Source of the DNA: Siphonodentalium dalli
Lineage: Eukaryota > Mollusca > Scaphopoda > Gadilida > Siphonodentaliidae
Direction of reading: 5' to 3'
DNA: 64,000 bases
NCBI GenBank assembly: GCA_032622095.1
Contig: CP136062.1
Span: 144,046,351 to 144,110,350, forward strand
A program made the position numbers and the translations under genes. The first letter of the stretch is position 1. The number at the start of each line of letters is the position of its first letter. Shown piece by piece: positions 61,742-64,000 of this stretch. Under the pieces are notes generated by a model. It searched no databases. It was not told where the DNA came from and saw only the letters and a program-made list of their open reading frames with translations.

Positions 61742-63432
61742 CTGTTGAGAAATGAAGTATTATATCATTATAACTTATTCAGACGTTGTCGAGAACCCAC
61801 TTATGTGTGTACCACTGGGTGTAACGGGTGTCCATGTAGGCGGTGTATTCTTGCAATACTTTTATTTGGATTAGTTCTACGCTCTTAGTTTATTATAGGA
61901 TTCTCCGCAACTCCGACAATTCTGCGTGTTGCTATGTATGCATATATCCAGGACAACTGCGTATTACATATATATTCTCGTGTGTCGTGCAGATGAGGCC
62001 AAACGTCGCTTTCAAAACTAGTACTCACATTAATTGACGAAGTTCACATTTCAATAAAATTAGTGAAATATGCTTTCCATTACAATGCAAATGCGAAAGT
62101 ATTGACAAATATTTGAGCTTAACAAAGTGACCTACCTATACAAGAGTTCTCAGTAATTCCAAGATACGGTTCACCAAATTGTGGACAAACTGTTCGCGTG
62201 CTCATGCCTCAGATAAGTAACAGCGTACAGCAAAACTTTACATAATATATACACATCTCACAATAATTAGGTCTCAATAATCTCAATACTCATGAGGCTA
62301 ATTGTGAGAAATTTGGCATCTATGCTCAGTGTCATAAGATGGATGATTTGAGATTATATTGACTCCCCTAAGGTCTTAGGTATGGATGTACATGTCGGTC
62401 TCAGTTCAATACGATTATAAGAATACAGAACTAATTTAATTATGAATGCGAAGAACAATTTCGCACTGCATGTAACCCACCCACTGATCTGCATGTAACC
62501 CCATTAACTCTGAATATAACCGTATACCTCTGCAAGTACATTTTAGGCAAAACTTGAAAGCACCGTGCCCTCATTATACCATAATACTGCATGGACCCTA
62601 AACATATTGATGTCAATTCCCCATGCAATAGCTGAGCATTGTCATACGGTCATAGGACGGATAATGTGAGTTTATATTAACTTCCATAACTGCACTTAGA
62701 ACTAATGTATGATATCACTCAGTTCTGCACTCTCATAACCGTATAGAACTGAGATCTACATTATGTACATCCATACATAATATATATAATACAACCTGGT
62801 GTTGGTGCCATACCTAATATGGATATAATTATAATTATTCGTTGCACTAACGAAGAAAGATACAAAAACAAAGAGGTAAATTGTGGGACTATATTTTCCG
62901 CCGCCAGCTCCAGAGCGCTGTAAATATATGCATTTTGCAACTTTTTAAAAAGAATTTTGATTTGTTAAAAAGACATAAAGCTCTAATTGTTGTCATGTGA
63001 TATACAAGGTCTTCAACTCGTTATATTGGGATTATATTTTATTAAACTTGTCTCATAAAACATTATATCCCAACACAACTCGTTGGAGATCCTCTATATC
63101 CTCGAATATAACGGGGGGGGGGGGGGGGGCTTACTTGAGATGTTTAGATAGATAGCTTTATATCCTCGAATATAACAGGGGGACTTACTTGATATGTTTA
63201 GATGGACAGCATTGATAATTGATAAACCTCTCGTTGTTTTATAACTGATCGACAATATTTGCAACGCAATAATGAGAACGAATGGGTTATCCATATATGT
63301 ATATGTTATCGACATTTTCAGCTGTAATGGGATACACTGCAGAATCCACAATTGAACAGTCAATTGAAACTATTCTATGTTGTTTAAATATCATGCATTC
63401 ATGTAATTCACTGAATGGTGATATGTACTCAC
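61742..63432. other. Intron U1-U2
   Basis: No further module exon recognised. A poly-G run lies at 63112-63129 within a duplicated piece (tatcctcgaatataac at 63097 and 63161). Confidence 0.4.
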
Positions 63433-63597
63433 GTTGACAATGCTCCCGCAGCTCGCATCTCCTCGTCTGTGAATCCAGGGTGTACTGAGGACAATCGGTG
63501 CTGCCCGGCGGGCAACAAAATATCTTCCTCGTTCTAGTCTGCGTCGATGCACCACAAGGCCCAGCACACTCAGAGTAGGTCGTCCAAGAATTCACCG
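63433..63597 (-). CDS. Thrombospondin type-1 repeat exon (U1)
   Basis: This 54-residue exon encodes one thrombospondin type-1 repeat, an extracellular adhesion module. It reads NSWTTYSECAGPCG near the start, then a QTRTR strand, a CC pair, DC, RRC and a closing EHC. The W, the C-x-x-PCG turn and the alternating arginines are the family signature. The acceptor reads tatag and the donor is GTGAGT at 63427-63432. Both introns are phase 1, the usual setting for shuffled extracellular modules. The exon is the first recognisable one of the minus-strand gene, so the true N-terminus and signal peptide lie beyond the window. Its link to the next exon is inferred from strand, phase and order. Confidence 0.85.
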
Positions 63598-64000
63598 CTA
63601 TAAGATGAAATGAAATGATGAGGACATCGCATATCGCTTACCGTTTAAAATATACGTATTTCGTTACAACAATTAGTAAGGTGGGCTTAAATGGACGGGC
63701 GGCCTTCGCTGTTGGTAACTCAAAGTGCCGATAAACAATCGTAAGGTAACGTTTTCTATGTTGTTTACATAACAGATGGTACAAACGTGACAATAACATG
63801 CAATGTACGCGATATTTATGATTTGTATAATAACAATATCATTCTATCATGTGTCGGTTTTAGTGGATGTGGTTATATTAAAACCTATATATATCTTTAA
63901 AGCATTAATGTTGTAATCTTCAAATATTGTTACACTCTGTTTCGATGACGGTAATCTAAAATAAGGGGAATTGTACATATTGAATTACAAATTAATTCGT
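63598..64000. other. Upstream intron, runs off the window
   Basis: AT-rich, no exon recognised. The gene's 5' part must lie beyond the window end. Confidence 0.4.

Overview
The window is a stretch of animal nuclear DNA that is AT-rich, poor in genes and rich in repeats. Genes are split by introns with GT/AG borders. Several dispersed repeats are of a kind common in mollusc genomes: units reading 'accataactctggt', 'gacggacggac' runs next to 'cgggggataa', and a paired 'cagccatgac' repeat. Together with the huge secreted modular protein these suggest a marine mollusc, possibly a bivalve. That assignment is an inference from recall, not from a search.

Layout. From 1 to about 24.2 kb I find no confident host gene. 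This part holds a 4-kb inverted structure around a minisatellite (300-4470), a rearranged mosaic carrying a LINE reverse-transcriptase scrap (5.7-7.6 kb), tandem arrays (8.5-9.1 and 9.5-12.9 kb), a hAT-like non-autonomous element sitting inside another repeat (15.8-16.4 kb), palindromes, and a fold-back element whose arms are 16-bp minisatellites (22.4-23.2 kb).

From 24.2 to 63.6 kb the minus strand carries exons of one very large extracellular protein, or of closely related adjacent genes. The upstream end enters the window with a thrombospondin type-1 exon, then an EGF-like exon, then exons built from degenerate fibronectin-III-like modules. Each module is marked by a VDxTPP-type linker, a W-x-G-F-x-D strand and a YYxxVxAxN strand. 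Eleven exons from 39842 down to 24226 join without a phase conflict into 2,282 codons ending in a stop. Six exons from 63597 to 45423 also join in phase (about 1,018 codons). The link between the two blocks (45423 to 39842) does not fit in phase, so an exon is missing, lost, or the locus is two genes.

Introns hold transposable-element debris: a 502-bp MITE with a candidate AAATC duplication, a TA-flanked inverted-repeat element, a second fold-back element, three copies of a probable tRNA-derived SINE, a LINE C-terminal fragment, and two related copies of an unclassified coding remnant. No bacterial features, CRISPR arrays, rRNA genes or functional tRNA genes were seen.
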